Part shown: positions 33,946 through 44,110 of the stretch, in pieces
Numbering within the stretch: position 1 is the stretch's first letter
How the letters are laid out: each line of letters begins with the position of its first letter
Assembly: GCA_026182355.1 (NCBI GenBank)
Contig: JAPFBL010000167.1
Span: 434,001-498,000, forward strand
Source of the DNA: Hermatobates lingyangjiaoensis
Taxonomy: Eukaryota > Arthropoda > Insecta > Hemiptera > Hermatobatidae
DNA length: 64,000 bases
Direction of reading: 5' to 3'
The notes under the pieces: model-generated
What the model was told of the DNA's origin: nothing
Seen by the model: only the letters and a program-made list of their open reading frames with translations
Database searches by the model: none
Position numbers and translations under genes: made by a program

Positions 33946-36350
33946 AGTCGGTAAGATAACTTTCCTTGAGCCGTGAGAGGTGGGCTTGAATCCCTGTTGT
34001 TGCTGTTGTTCACATGGTTGTTGGTGTTGTTTACATTAAATGGCCAAACTCAATGAAGTACTAACTAGAAAGAGTATTATTCAGAATTCAAATTCAGGTT
34101 TTGGGACCCGTAGAATTAATAAAATACTACTAGATACTTATTTACTAACATATAAAATACTTTTCAATGTCAACAACAAGTTTAATAGAAAAATTGGATT
34201 GAAAAAAAATACTTCATAATGCTTTATTTCATTAAAGTAAGAACACCTTCTTCTTCCTAGACGTTACATATACTCCTCTCGTGGAGGCAGTGATCCAGTT
34301 GTACAGAATACTCCATCACATTCATGCATATTCTCATCATTTGGTTTTGACCTCACAGTGGCTCCATACCAAACGTTATTTAGAACCAATTCATGAATTC
34401 CCATCAATATTTAAAAAGTAGACATCTTCTCCGTAATTGATCTGGTAAGAAAACAGCTATGACTTTAAAACATAGCAACATTTACTAGTAAATATCAATT
34501 GCTATTGATATGCTAATATTATATATCATTATGTATAATTTTACTACATACAAGTACAACTTTTAATATGTTTATATTCTGCGCATTATCAATTTTTTCT
34601 GTATTGATCTGTTAATAATAAAATATAATTGTTCTTAATGTTTCTAAGAATATATTCTAAAACCATTGGCATTTTGAAACTTACTGTTAATTGCAAAGTA
34701 CATAAAAATATATGATGGCATGTGTACATATCGAGACATATGTGTGCTGGAGCCAGATCATAGAATTACTTTTCATATATGATCAGGCATTTTTTTATAA
34801 GCCTACTTCTATGATAACATTTTGACATATATACCTATAAGCATTAGCTTTTATATAAACGGATTTGTCTTCTGATATATGTTCATTTGATGCGTATACC
34901 AAGTACGACCGAATTCACTCATATTCCTTCAACAAAAATAGAAATGCTAGTTATGGAAACAGCATCTGTCATTATCAGCTTTTTATTTTTTAGGTCCTTA
35001 GGTCAGTCTGGAGTCCTAAAAAAAACTGCTAGTTCGTGAAGTTTGGCCATGCAATCTGATAATATCTTTTTAGAAGCTGATTATTAGACTATTCCTATTA
35101 TTGACTAATTCCGACAATAGATTTCCCAAATGTTCCCCTATACTATTTAATAGCTAAGAGTAAAATCAATTAACTCTCTAACCTGGATCAGAGGTATAAA
35201 CTTTCTTCCTTTCAATTCGCCCAAGTATAACTTTAAGGTTGGCATTTAAAACTAATTTATTGAATAGTTAACTTATTGTTAACTATAAAAGCACTGCCTA
35301 AGACCATCCCCCTATTGCAGGTAGCCAGAATGATATTGAGGCAAGGCGGACTTCAGAACTGATATTATAAATTAGCTTAAACTTCCTAACTATTCAAAAC
35401 ATCATTTAACCAACCAACTCACAAGTCAATTATTTAAGTTAAACAAGTTTAACTGTCAAAGTTGCGTCATGATATTGATTAATCTTGAGATTTCACAAGT
35501 TGTTTTGATTAAATGTATCGTTTGTTCATGTTTTAGGAGAAATTCATTAAATTCAATCGATTTGATTTTAAATATCACGCGCTCATAAGTCTGTACAATG
35601 TTTGGTGCTCCTTAGAGTTACGTAATCAGAATGAACTTGAGTTTGGCGCCTTTTACCTTTATAGACTACCTTTATAGGATATAGATTCAATCTATAATGT
35701 AAAAATTACATTATATGAAAATAAATAATCCATTCCATCTCTAAAAATGTCTAGTTTTTTTAGTTTATTTTTTAAACAGAAAAGGTGCAATTAGAAAATA
35801 TAAACAATACTGTACATGAAATATAAATAATAAAAATAAATACAAGAAATAATCATGTTATATTAATCTACTAAACTTAAAATGGAGACCATCTAGGCGT
35901 GCGAAGACGGTCGCTCGTAATACGAATTTTGACTCGTCCTACAAGAAAAAAATTCTTAGAAATGGCTGCTAGCGAATTTCTCTTACAATAAGGCACTGGT
36001 ACTATAATATAAATTATGGTGTTGTAATTTATATTATTTTTCTCAGGTTTGGAGTAAATAAAGAATTGTTTATATTTCCTTGCGATAGAGCAATTCTTCT
36101 TTTCGAGTGGGAAATCGTTTACAAAATCACTTTCTTAATGATTGTTAGAATCTCTTAAGAAAGCCACGTATAAAAAGAATCATCATCATATTTCTTGTTG
36201 CCAAGAAAAATAGTAAATAATTGCTTTATACTTATGGATGGCAAATGTAAGAAAGGACGGGAGAAAAAAAGGAGGAGGTAGTGCCAGGTGGTTGGGCAGG
36301 TAGCAGAGAAGGGTGGCTCATAAGGGTGCTTTGAGACCTGTAAACCCAAC
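33946..36350. other. AT-rich DNA, no gene seen
   Basis: A short (ttgttg)n-like tract at 33990-34035. No coding frame or repeat family recognised in over 2 kb. Confidence 0.6.
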
Positions 36351-36640
36351 AAAGGTATGGCTTAGCAGGTAGTCAGCCCACTGGGCCTTTAGAATAGTCT
36401 AAAATATTCTATTGCAATGGCTAGCTGAGAGCTGCAGCCAGTCGGAGGGAAAACGCCTGTATTGAGCGATTAGAAAGTGGCAAAGAGCGGCCGAGCCATC
36501 AACATCCCCCCTGATTACATGGACTCTCGTTACTAGTCAACATGAGTGTTACACGAATCCAAAAGCATTCCCGCCATCGTACATGAGGAAGCCATAGCCC
36601 AAGTGAATGGCATCATCTTCCATGTAACTATGATAAACAA
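36351..36640. other. GC-richer stretch, unrecognised
   Basis: Near-balanced composition compared with its flanks (for example agagctgcagccagtcgg and gagcggccgagccatcaaca). There is no open frame of note and no match to the other repeats in this window. Possibly an old retroelement fragment. Confidence 0.3.
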
Positions 36641-36798
36641 CCAGAGTAACAGTACCATTAAGTGGACAGTTCTACTTTTTTCAAATAGATACATACTAAA
36701 ATTAAAACTATAGAAAACAGCTGCGTTAACAGTTTTTTACCTAAATCCACTATACATGAATAATGTTAGTACCAATGAGGTTATTATAATTTATATTA

Positions 36799-36953
36799 TT
36801 AATATGTGAAACCGTCGTACCTCATAAGATGATCTTCGAGTTGTTGGAGCGCTTTCGGACGTTGTCCATCTCCTGAAAGCACTCTAATAACTCCAAGATC
36901 ATCTTACGAGGTACGACAGTTCCCCATAATAATAATATAAATCCACTATATTT
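36799..36953. repeat. Family H foldback
   Basis: Arms: ttatattattaatatgtgaa, accgtcgtacctcataagat, gatcttcgagttgttggagc, gctttc, mirrored at 36885-36953 with a few differences. The loop is about 20 bp (ggacgttgtccatctcctga). A single arm of the same family lies at 17395-17485. The outer ends are AT-rich (taatataaat), not pure (TA)n. Confidence 0.85.
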
Positions 36954-37076
36954 AATGGTATTACTGCCCACACATTAAATAAAATAAAATTATATAGCAA
37001 AAATAATTACAATTACTCATTCATTACAAAAGCAAGAAACAAAATTAGATACACCTCTAAAGAAGAGTGATCCATC

Positions 37077-37460
37077 GTCAAGTTTTCATTACATATGTGC
37101 TCTTAAGTTAACTTAAGATAGATGACATTCTATTATGTCATCTGGGGCAAATTTTCTTTACAATATGTTATCTATCGTCAAGTTTATAATCCAATATGTG
37201 ATCTGTCATCAAGTTTTTATTCTAATATGTGATCTACCGTGGTTTTCTTTTCAATATGTTATCTGTCGTCAAATTTGCATTCGAATGTGTGATCTATCGT
37301 CAAGTTTTCATTCCACTGGGTATTCTATCGTCAAGTTTCCATTCCAATATGTAATCCTTCATCAAATTTTCACTTCATTTGTGGTCCGTTGTCAAGTTTT
37401 CATCCCAATATTTGATTTGTCAAACATATCAACTTTTCATTCCAATAATCAGTCTACTTT
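37077..37460 (+). repeat. Minisatellite, ~31-bp unit
   Basis: About a dozen imperfect units of the type aatatgtgatctgtcatcaa followed by gtttttattct. It decays to the right (tttgtggtccgttgtcaagt). The 126-codon plus-strand frame at 37135-37515 is a repeat by-product (recurring YVI-type words), not a gene. Confidence 0.85.
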
Positions 37461-38079
37461 GAAGTTGTCATACGAATATGCTAATTTCATGATTTCATTA
37501 CAATATATGAAATAATAATCAGTTTTCCTCTCAAAACCAACTTCGATATATATCATATATCTCGATTACCGGCGACTAGTCACACTCATTTACATTCCCA
37601 CTGTTTAATGATATCAATCAAATATGACAGTAAAAGTATATGATACTCTGATGTATGATATTAGACGAAGTCATTATTTTTAACCTATTTTTAATAGGTA
37701 AAAACAAATAGTTTTAAAACATCTTTAACTTTAAAAAAAAAATGAAATTATATTCATACTAGGCCATATATTGGAAGATTTCGAAGAGTACCCAATTTCA
37801 CTGAAACAATACAAACGTCAACTAATAAAAACATTAGCTACTGGCTTCTGCAAAAAAGTTTTATAAGTCTTCCTAGTAAGGATGTAGCAATTTCTTTTCA
37901 CATTCTTGTTTAAGCAAGTTATACGAGTATTTGTGAAATTCGTTCCCTTTCTGTCAAAGGCAGATGATTATTTCGCTTCAAGGATATTCCCGATTACAAT
38001 TCAAATTCGTTTATTCTTCACATAATAATGTATTGTTTTTCTTTTACATTCGGTAAGTTATCTTACAATACTTCTAAAT
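37461..38079. other. AT-rich DNA, nothing seen
   Basis: No recognised feature. Confidence 0.6.
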
Positions 38080-38275
38080 TATATGGGGAAAAGTATTAAG
38101 TCTCCACAAAAAAAAAAGTTTATTATAAAAAAACTTCGCAACGTCTTTCGAACACTTGATGTTCTTCAGGTTACATCTACTCTGCTGGGGTGGTTTTTTG
38201 TGTGGAGACTTAATGCTTTCCACAATATGAGTGGAATACTACACTATAACAGATTGTACAGTTAATGAACTTCTA
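38080..38275. mobile_element. Family C PLE-like terminal repeat, reduced foldback
   Basis: Left arm gggaaaagtattaagtctcc, acaaaa ... gtttattataaa; right end ttttttgtgtggagacttaa, tgctttcc. Between them, on the minus strand, CTGAAGAACATC and AAGTGTTCGAAAGACGTTGC (38143-38169). Same family as 43553-43820, with most of one arm deleted. Confidence 0.8.
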
Positions 38276-38870
38276 AATTACTTTTGTTAATGCTATATTC
38301 AAGTTACGCTCCCTTTGTTATTTTTTTTTAAAAATATAGAGTAATACACTTTTTGCGTCCAGATCAGATTTCTATGAACGCTTTTACGTATATAAAACGT
38401 TTTATATACGGAAATAGACATCTTGAGATCTGAACTCAATAAAATGCTCTGTTGTGTAACCTTGTAGGGTTATTAGTTTATAATGATATAACTGAAAGTC
38501 GTGCGGTGCCAATACAGATGTTTGGATATGTATTGATTTGTTAATTGCTATATACATTCCTGTATACTCTGAATAGAAGGGCTATGAAAACTGTATTAAA
38601 TAAAACAGTCATCGGCATTGGAAACTGCCTTATACATACTGCATTATTATTTAAACAAGGAATGCTCAAGGTTTAAGCTTCAAAACTTAAAGAAGCAGTT
38701 TTGTCGTTGTCTTTTTTGTAACTTACTCTCTGATATATTCATGTACTTTGATCCGAGTCATTTGTGACTTAAATAATTATACATATAACAATATATATAA
38801 ATATAATAATAATATATCAACCGTTTGATAGAATAGATGTATTAGGGATACAATCCCGATTACATAATAG
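38276..38870. other. AT-rich DNA, nothing seen
   Basis: A short perfect palindrome (acgtatataaaacgttttatatacg, i.e. 38387-38411) is the only structured element noticed. Confidence 0.6.
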
Positions 38871-38922
38871 ACCTCTCTCTCTCTCTCTCTCTCTTTATAT
38901 ATATATATATATATATATATTA
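38871..38922. repeat. (CT)n-(TA)n compound microsatellite
   Basis: A run of CT dinucleotides switches directly to a TA run. It borders the family G element. Confidence 0.95.
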
Positions 38923-39108
38923 AAGTTATCACTAGAAAACAAAAAAGAGAGACTAACACTTACAATTCTCGATCATTTCGGCTATCTTGCCGTCTTCAGG
39001 AGAGGTAGGGAAAAGGAAAAGGATTACAGGAGTTGAGACGTGAAGGTGTCCACCGACCGAAACAAAGTGACACAGTTTCTCAACAATATATATATATATA
39101 TATATATC
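38923..39108 (-). mobile_element. Family G PLE-like terminal repeat
   Basis: Minus strand: CTGAAGA, CGGC-AAGATA-GCCG, AAATGATCGAG (38971-38999), followed by aattgtaagtgttagtctct and a T-rich stretch into (TA)n. This is the cleanest example of the common hairpin: a perfect 4-bp GC stem. Upstream (39000-39085) lies family-specific sequence up to a second (TA)n at about 39087-39107. Confidence 0.65.
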
Positions 39109-39180
39109 GTTGGAATTTGCGGCAGCTTCTGCAAATTTCAACAACATACATTTAAGAGAAGAACTGCTGCCAACGTATAC

Positions 39181-39182
<2 letters not shown>

Positions 39183-39234
<52 letters not shown>
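39183..39234. repeat. (TA)n microsatellite
   Basis: Long TA run directly abutting the family-A copy A9. Confidence 0.95.
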
Positions 39235-39236
<2 letters not shown>

Positions 39237-39335
39237 ATGATCAAACCACAATAAGAAATGGGAAAACAAGACTAACATCTTTCAACCGTAACAAGCGGTC
39301 TTCGTCAGAGTCAAAAACCCAACTGGAAACCAGTT
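39234..39335 (+). mobile_element. Family A single arm, copy A9
   Basis: One arm only (caatgatcaaaccacaataa ... cgtcagagtcaaaaacccaa), ending at aactgg with a short palindrome (aactggaaaccagtt). Confidence 0.85.
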
Positions 39336-39519
39336 GGTTTTCCAGTAATACTTTCCAAAAAAATTGCTCACAGTACTGCTACCCCAGTATTGTATACCTT
39401 GGACATAAGGTCCTTATTAAAGGTATATTCATTCATTCATTCAGTTTGATGAACTAAATACAATAAATTTACAGAAAGAAAACTCATAAAAAATATTTAA
39501 AAAAAAGAATATTAGCAAA

Positions 39520-39655
39520 AATCTTTAACAAGCGGTCTTCGTCAGAGTCAAATCTGACCTGAAGCTAAAGATGTAGAAACATTTGGTGTGAAGTTGAGAA
39601 GAGTGGAAAGCAATAGAAGTATTTAAAAGGATTTCAAGAGCATTTGTTTGCATAT
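39520..39655 (+). mobile_element. Family A interior fragment
   Basis: Starts with aaaatctttaacaagcggtc, then ttcgtcagagtcaaatc, and continues with gatgtagaaacatttggtgt, then gaagttgagaagagtgg and aaaagg. The second part parallels the interior of copy A5 (9660-9740). Confidence 0.65.
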
Positions 39656-39720
39656 TACTCTTTTTTCTGATGTCTTACTGTTGTTTGGACGTTGTCATAT
39701 ACGATTGTATAAAAGAAATA

Positions 39721-40549
39721 TACAGTGGTACCTCTTCATACAAAAGCCTCTTCTTACGAAAGGTTTTTTTGGAAAAAACGTGCCTCATTTTACGAACTTT
39801 TTTTTCATCATACGAAAAGCCAAATTATCAAAAGTTCACCCTCGTTTCCACAGCTCTCAAACGGAAACATACCACTAAAATATAGTTTTTTTTTCCTTGG
39901 CATTTTCCCAAGATTTCGGGATTTTCTGTAACACTGATATCTTCATTTTATCTTATTTGAGAATGACTCTCTCTTATTGTTATCGCATTGGCCAACCAAC
40001 CCCTACTATCAAGGATGACCCGGGTATTCCCTCGGACAATGATGAACTTATCTCTTCTTCCTAACTATTTTCCACAGCTATCTGTGTTTTCGAAACATCT
40101 CAATCAGTCCCAATTACATGCCACTTCAGTCGAAAGCATTTGCAAACCAAAGTATTTTTTGTGCTTATTTAAGATTAAGTCCTAAAAAGTAAAAAAAAAA
40201 ATGATAAAAGTTACAAAAAGTTAAAAATATAATAATCTTTTTCGTACCTCCTCGGCCATATCTTCCCGTTATCCCAGTCGCTCACCCCAAAGTGAAATGT
40301 CTTATATATAATTATCACTATTATATAATTTTATAATTTATCTTTATGTGTATATATTTATCAATTGTTCATGCGTATAAGAATTATTATATTGGATATT
40401 AGATATACTGGCTATTGTAAATTCTCAAATATATTTTGGGGGGGGTATTGGGGGATGGAAACGCTTTAGGCTATTTACATGTAATTAGCTTTTCATCTTA
40501 AGAACCGCTTCCGAAACGAATTAATTTCGTATGAAGAGGTATGACTGTA
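39721..40549. mobile_element. 825-bp non-autonomous Tc1/mariner-pogo-like element
   Basis: Terminal inverted repeats CAGTGGTACCTCTTCATAC (39723) and, on the opposite strand from 40547, CAGTCATACCTCTTCATAC. Each is flanked by TA (39721-39722, 40548-40549), the target duplication of this superfamily. Subterminal repeats of cttacgaaa type follow. Overlapping short frames inside (39648-39931) show no transposase domain, so it is a MITE-like element mobilised in trans. Confidence 0.82.
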
Positions 40550-40974
40550 TATAGAATAATTTTTTTGTTGGATATTCTTTCAATTTACGTAAAGAAATGG
40601 TTTGCGAAGAAGAAGGTGATAAGGAATATTTAAAGAGCGCTAGCGCAGAGGCAGAGCAGGACACTGAGAGAGACCACCTCCAGTGGAGCTGCAAACCCTA
40701 ATTTCCTGCTAGAGATGTTACGCCCCCACACTACATGCACTCTTCATTAATCTATTGAACCAAGCCGGCAATATTCAACCTTCCTACTTCATGCTGATTC
40801 AGTTCAAAAATTACACAATATAAGTATATTTAAAATATGATAACGATGAAAAGATTTAATTAAACCAAAAAAATTTTAAGGTAGTACAATCAGTTATTAT
40901 GTGGTTATCTAATTATCAGTTATTAACTAAATTTACTCATTTTATGGTAAAAAGCTAATTAAACAGTCCCCACA
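40550..40974. other. No gene seen
   Basis: A slightly GC-richer patch at 40640-40740; nothing recognised. Confidence 0.55.
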
Positions 40975-41065
40975 TATAAAAATTTAATCGTATAAACAAC
41001 GTTTCGAACACTTAGTATTCTTCTTCAGGCATTAGCTAAGGGTGAATGTCTTTGGTACTACCATC
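40975..41065 (-). mobile_element. Family C-like PLE terminal repeat, single arm
   Basis: Minus strand: CTGAAGA, A, GAATAC-TAA-GTGTTC, GAAACGTTGT (41001-41029). Compared with the copy at 43734, the stem has changed on both sides and still pairs with one G-T wobble. Confidence 0.65.
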
Positions 41066-41102
41066 ATGCATAATTGCTACCAAACGTTAGGGTTCATCTA
41101 CA

Positions 41103-41667
41103 CTATAAGTTCTCAATGGGGGTGAAGAAATTCACCTCCAGGGGTGAATTTTGGGCTTTTAGAGGGTGAATTGTGACCACAATAAGCTTACAGAATGAGG
41201 AAAACTATAGGTTTTAACCTCTTAATTATAAATTTAAAAAAAATTGATTGAATTAATATATTATATATAAAAAGATTTCACATAAACACGTGAAATAACA
41301 AACAATGATCAAACCACAATAAGAAATGGGAAAACAAGACTAAGATCTTTCAACCGTAACAAGCGGTCTTCGTCAGAGTCAAAACCCCAGTCAGAGTTCG
41401 TCAGAGTTGGGTTTTTGACTCTGACGAAGACCGCTTGTTACGGTTGAAAGATCTTAGTCTTGTTTTCCCATTTCTTATTGTGGTTTGATCATTGAATGTT
41501 ATATATCCATCAAAAATTGTAATTAGCATTTAATCTTCTATTATGTAAAGTTGTAATAGGTATATACTACCTTGTAAAGAAGAGTGGATGGTGGGGGGGA
41601 ATGGCATTGTGGGATATGGCAATAGGGGTGAATGAGCCAAGGAAGTCTGATAACCACTGCTATAAGG
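41103..41667. mobile_element. hAT-like element remnant with nested family-A insertion
   Basis: The right end reads, on the minus strand, CAGTGGTTATCAGACTTCC. The left end (gttctcaatgggggtgaaga) matches typical hAT starts after loss of about five terminal bases. Flanks show a candidate 8-bp target duplication: ctataag(t) at 41103-41110 and ctataagg at 41660-41667. A complete family-A foldback (41265-41505) splits it. No transposase coding seen. Confidence 0.55.
41265..41505. mobile_element. Family A foldback, copy A10 (nested)
   Basis: Full arms from agatttcacataaacacgtg through caaccgtaacaagcggtctt, mirrored after a short centre (cagtcagagttcgtcagagt). Outer ends are TA-rich (attatatataa on the left, ttatatatcc on the right). 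It is inside the hAT-like remnant, so it is the younger of the two. Confidence 0.88.
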
Positions 41668-42029
41668 TTCATTTTTGTGTAAAATATTAATTTGATCCAT
41701 CAAAGATTGTGGACTGTAGCGTGTACACAAGATTTTTGGATACACAGCCACCTATCCACCGTAACACACAGAAACATCAATGAAAAAAGCGTCACTAAAG
41801 GATTTTAGAAACCTCAAAGCATGTAAATCTTTGTAGCAAAATACTTCCTTTTAAAGGAAATATTAAAATTAATATCCTCATCAAAAGATCGCAAGAAAAT
41901 GTACTCAAACTGTATTTGAAATAGTTTGGATTGAGTACATCTCTCACTTCCTTTCTATTGAGATTAAGCAACATCTTATCTTCCTGCTCACATTTTCCAC
42001 AGTAACTCTTCTACCTCTTTTGCTAATCT
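41668..42029. other. No gene seen
   Basis: Spacer between two hAT-type elements; nothing recognised. Confidence 0.6.
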
Positions 42030-42836
42030 TACAGTGTCAGTGGCGATTTCTCAGGGAATGCAACACATGCATTGCATGCATAGAATTCATCTTTAAAGAA
42101 ACCAAAATGTTCGAGACTCGAAATATTTAAAGGAACCCCTTTTTTTTATTCCTCTACACGCTAAGGAACCATTTTCTATGATTGCGCTAAGCTTCCCATT
42201 GCAGGGGTTTACTCTTATCATTTCTGGTTAATGAAAATGGTCTTAAACAAGAACGAAGTTTGCATACACTGCAACTCAGGCTTGCTGAGCTCCTCAAATA
42301 CATACTGGAAAGTGATTTGCACACAGGTCTTCCGGAAATTTATAAACTCATGAATTTGGTTATGACTATTCCCATAACAACAGCAAGTGTTGAGAGATCG
42401 TTTTCTGCCCTAAAAAGAATTAAAAGTTATTTACGAAGCGCCCAAAGTGAAGAGCGATTGTCTAATTTATCCCTAATTTCAATTGAAAGACATTTACTTA
42501 AAGATCTCATGGCAGATAGAGAGAAGTTTTATGGTTTTGTTATCGAAGAATTTTGCAAGAAGTTTTTATTCAAATGATGTATTGTGTATCTCTTTCTTTA
42601 ATAAAAACATTTTTTGCCTATTTTTATTGTATTGGTTAATAAAAGTTAATGTTAAAAGTATTTCCAAATAAAACCTGATTCAAATCCCCATAAAATGTTT
42701 TTAATACATCATTATCCTTTTGTGCAACATGAAAAGACTGAACATGAGAATTAGAAGGGTATTTCTCTGTATTTCTTTTATTCTTTGAAAATTGCATGCC
42801 TAAAGAAAAAGGTCAGGAGTCGCCACTGTACAGTGT
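42030..42836 (+). mobile_element. hAT transposon, internally deleted, with perfect 8-bp target duplication
   Basis: Element 42038-42828 (791 bp). The ends CAGTGGCGATTTCT and, on the minus strand, CAGTGGCGACTCCT form the terminal inverted repeat; the outer nine bases are identical. Directly outside stands tacagtgt on both sides (42030-42037 and 42829-42836), an exact 8-bp duplication as hAT elements make. Subterminal ttgcatgc words occur near both ends. The only coding left is the transposase C-terminus. Confidence 0.93.
42191..42577 (+). pseudogene. hAT transposase C-terminal dimerisation domain, 5'-truncated
   Basis: The open frame runs from just after a stop (42188-42190) to the stop at 42575-42577. 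It has no ATG before the conserved part. NENGLKQERS and LPEIYKLMNLVMTIP lead into ASVERSFSALKRIKSYLR and ERLSNLSLISIERHLL: the hallmark 'E-R-x-F-S ... K-x-x-x-R' segment and following helix of the hAT C-terminal domain (Dimer_Tnp_hAT), as in ZMYM/ZBED-like transposases. A full transposase has several hundred further residues, including the BED finger and the catalytic acidic residues, which are absent. The frame is intact for the whole domain, so the deletion is probably not very old or the fragment has been amplified in this form. Confidence 0.9.
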
Positions 42837-43550
42837 ATATATAAGAATATATAATAAAAGAATACACAGACATTAGAATATTTTTCTTGCCAAATTTACT
42901 TCAATTATGTTGTACAATAATTTCTAAACAAAAAAATACATGATACAACCAAAACCTTTTCACTAATTATAAAGTAATCTCAACCACATCTGTGTAGAAA
43001 TCTCTGTGATATCATACTTACGCACAATGTGAAAGGTTTCATAAATAAAAGGTTTCAAATTGAATTATTAAGTCTAACTAGTTTAAATTGAATAAAAATA
43101 GCATATTTTTTATAAAATATAGGCAAGTAGTTCTAAAAACATATATGTCTAAAATAATAATATAATATGACAACTTAAAAATTTATTCAGTTCCTTAAAC
43201 TAACATTTTAAGGGTTGATTTACAAAAAAAATTAAATGATAAAATGATGCATTAATGATACTTGATTTAAGCGTATATTTGTACTTAAAGGTGACAGTGA
43301 GAAACCCTTCATCTTCCTCCTTTCTCTTGAGAGTCTTCTTTCTGTCCTATATAATTAAATATACAGACATACAAATGTTAGGCGTGTGGGTGTTTTTATT
43401 TTTGTATCAGTTGTACCAATGATTAGAGAGTAGAACAATTATTTTATACTGGTAACTCTAAATAATGACTGGACAATTTACTTTTATTAAGTATCAGTCT
43501 TGAAATAAAACTTCTCAGGAGTACATAGTATTATAGCAAAGACAGATCTT
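42837..43550. other. AT-rich DNA, nothing seen
   Basis: No recognised feature. Confidence 0.6.
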
Positions 43551-43552
43551 GT

Positions 43553-43822
43553 TTCATGTGAGGAAAAGTATTTAGTCTCCACACAAAAAGTTTATTACAA
43601 GAAACTAAACAACGCGTTTCGAACACTTTGATGTTCTTCTTCAGGTTACATCTCCTCTGCTGGGGTGGTTGTTCGGGAAGTGAGACCAAGCAAGGACTGA
43701 CCTCCCGAATCACTCCAGCAGAGCAGATATAACCTGAAGAAGAACATCAAAGTGTTCGAAACGCGTTGTTTAGTTTCTTGTAATAAACTTTTTTGTGTGG
43801 AGACTTAATACTTTTCCTAACA
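43553..43822. mobile_element. Family C PLE-like terminal-repeat foldback (complete)
   Basis: Arms: ggaaaagtatttagtctcca, cacaaaaagtttattacaag, aaactaaacaacgcgtttcg, aacactttgatgttcttctt, caggtta, mirrored on the right. Each half carries CTGAAGA, A, GAACA-TCAAAG-TGTTC, GAAACGCG (minus 43615-43644; plus 43734-43762). The centre has inverted gggaagtgagacc / ctcccgaatcactcc pieces. Unlike family A, there is no (TA)n at the outer ends. The minus-strand frame 43531-43713 is incidental. Confidence 0.85.
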
Positions 43823-44060
43823 AGAGTAAATGCCATACTATAACGGATTGCACAGTTAATGAAGAATTTGTTTCGTTGACAAACGAACTTTCAGATTTTA
43901 AATTCAGAGATCCTACCTTTTTCTTTTTGTTTTTTTTTTTTGTTGGGGATTTAAATTTTCAGCTCTCTATACGTAAGGCAAATAAAGGAAACGTAAAATC
44001 ATCATCTGAAGGGTAACTGATATAACAAATTATCTAGGAACATAATGATCATACAAACTT
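43823..44060. other. No gene seen
   Basis: The first ~50 bp resemble sequence following the family-C copy at 38225-38275 (catactataacggattgcac, agttaatgaa), suggesting that the repeat unit extends past the palindrome. Confidence 0.55.
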
Positions 44061-44061
44061 G

Positions 44062-44110
44062 AGTATATATAAGCTTTCGACCTCGTAGATCGTCTTCAAA
44101 TAAACAACAT
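44062..44110 (-). repeat. PLE-type hairpin motif, isolated copy
   Basis: Minus strand: TTGAAGA, CGATC-TACGA-GGTCG, AAAGCTTATAT; the stem pairs with one wobble. A short TA run (gtatatata) stands downstream, as for the complete units. Confidence 0.5.

Noticed and set aside
37077..37460. CRISPR-like array
   Set aside because: The units follow each other without unique spacers and drift gradually; the surrounding genome is animal, not prokaryotic.
38953..39457. Several frames rich in alternating Tyr-Ile
   Set aside because: They are translations of (TA)n microsatellites joined to family A and G repeat units.
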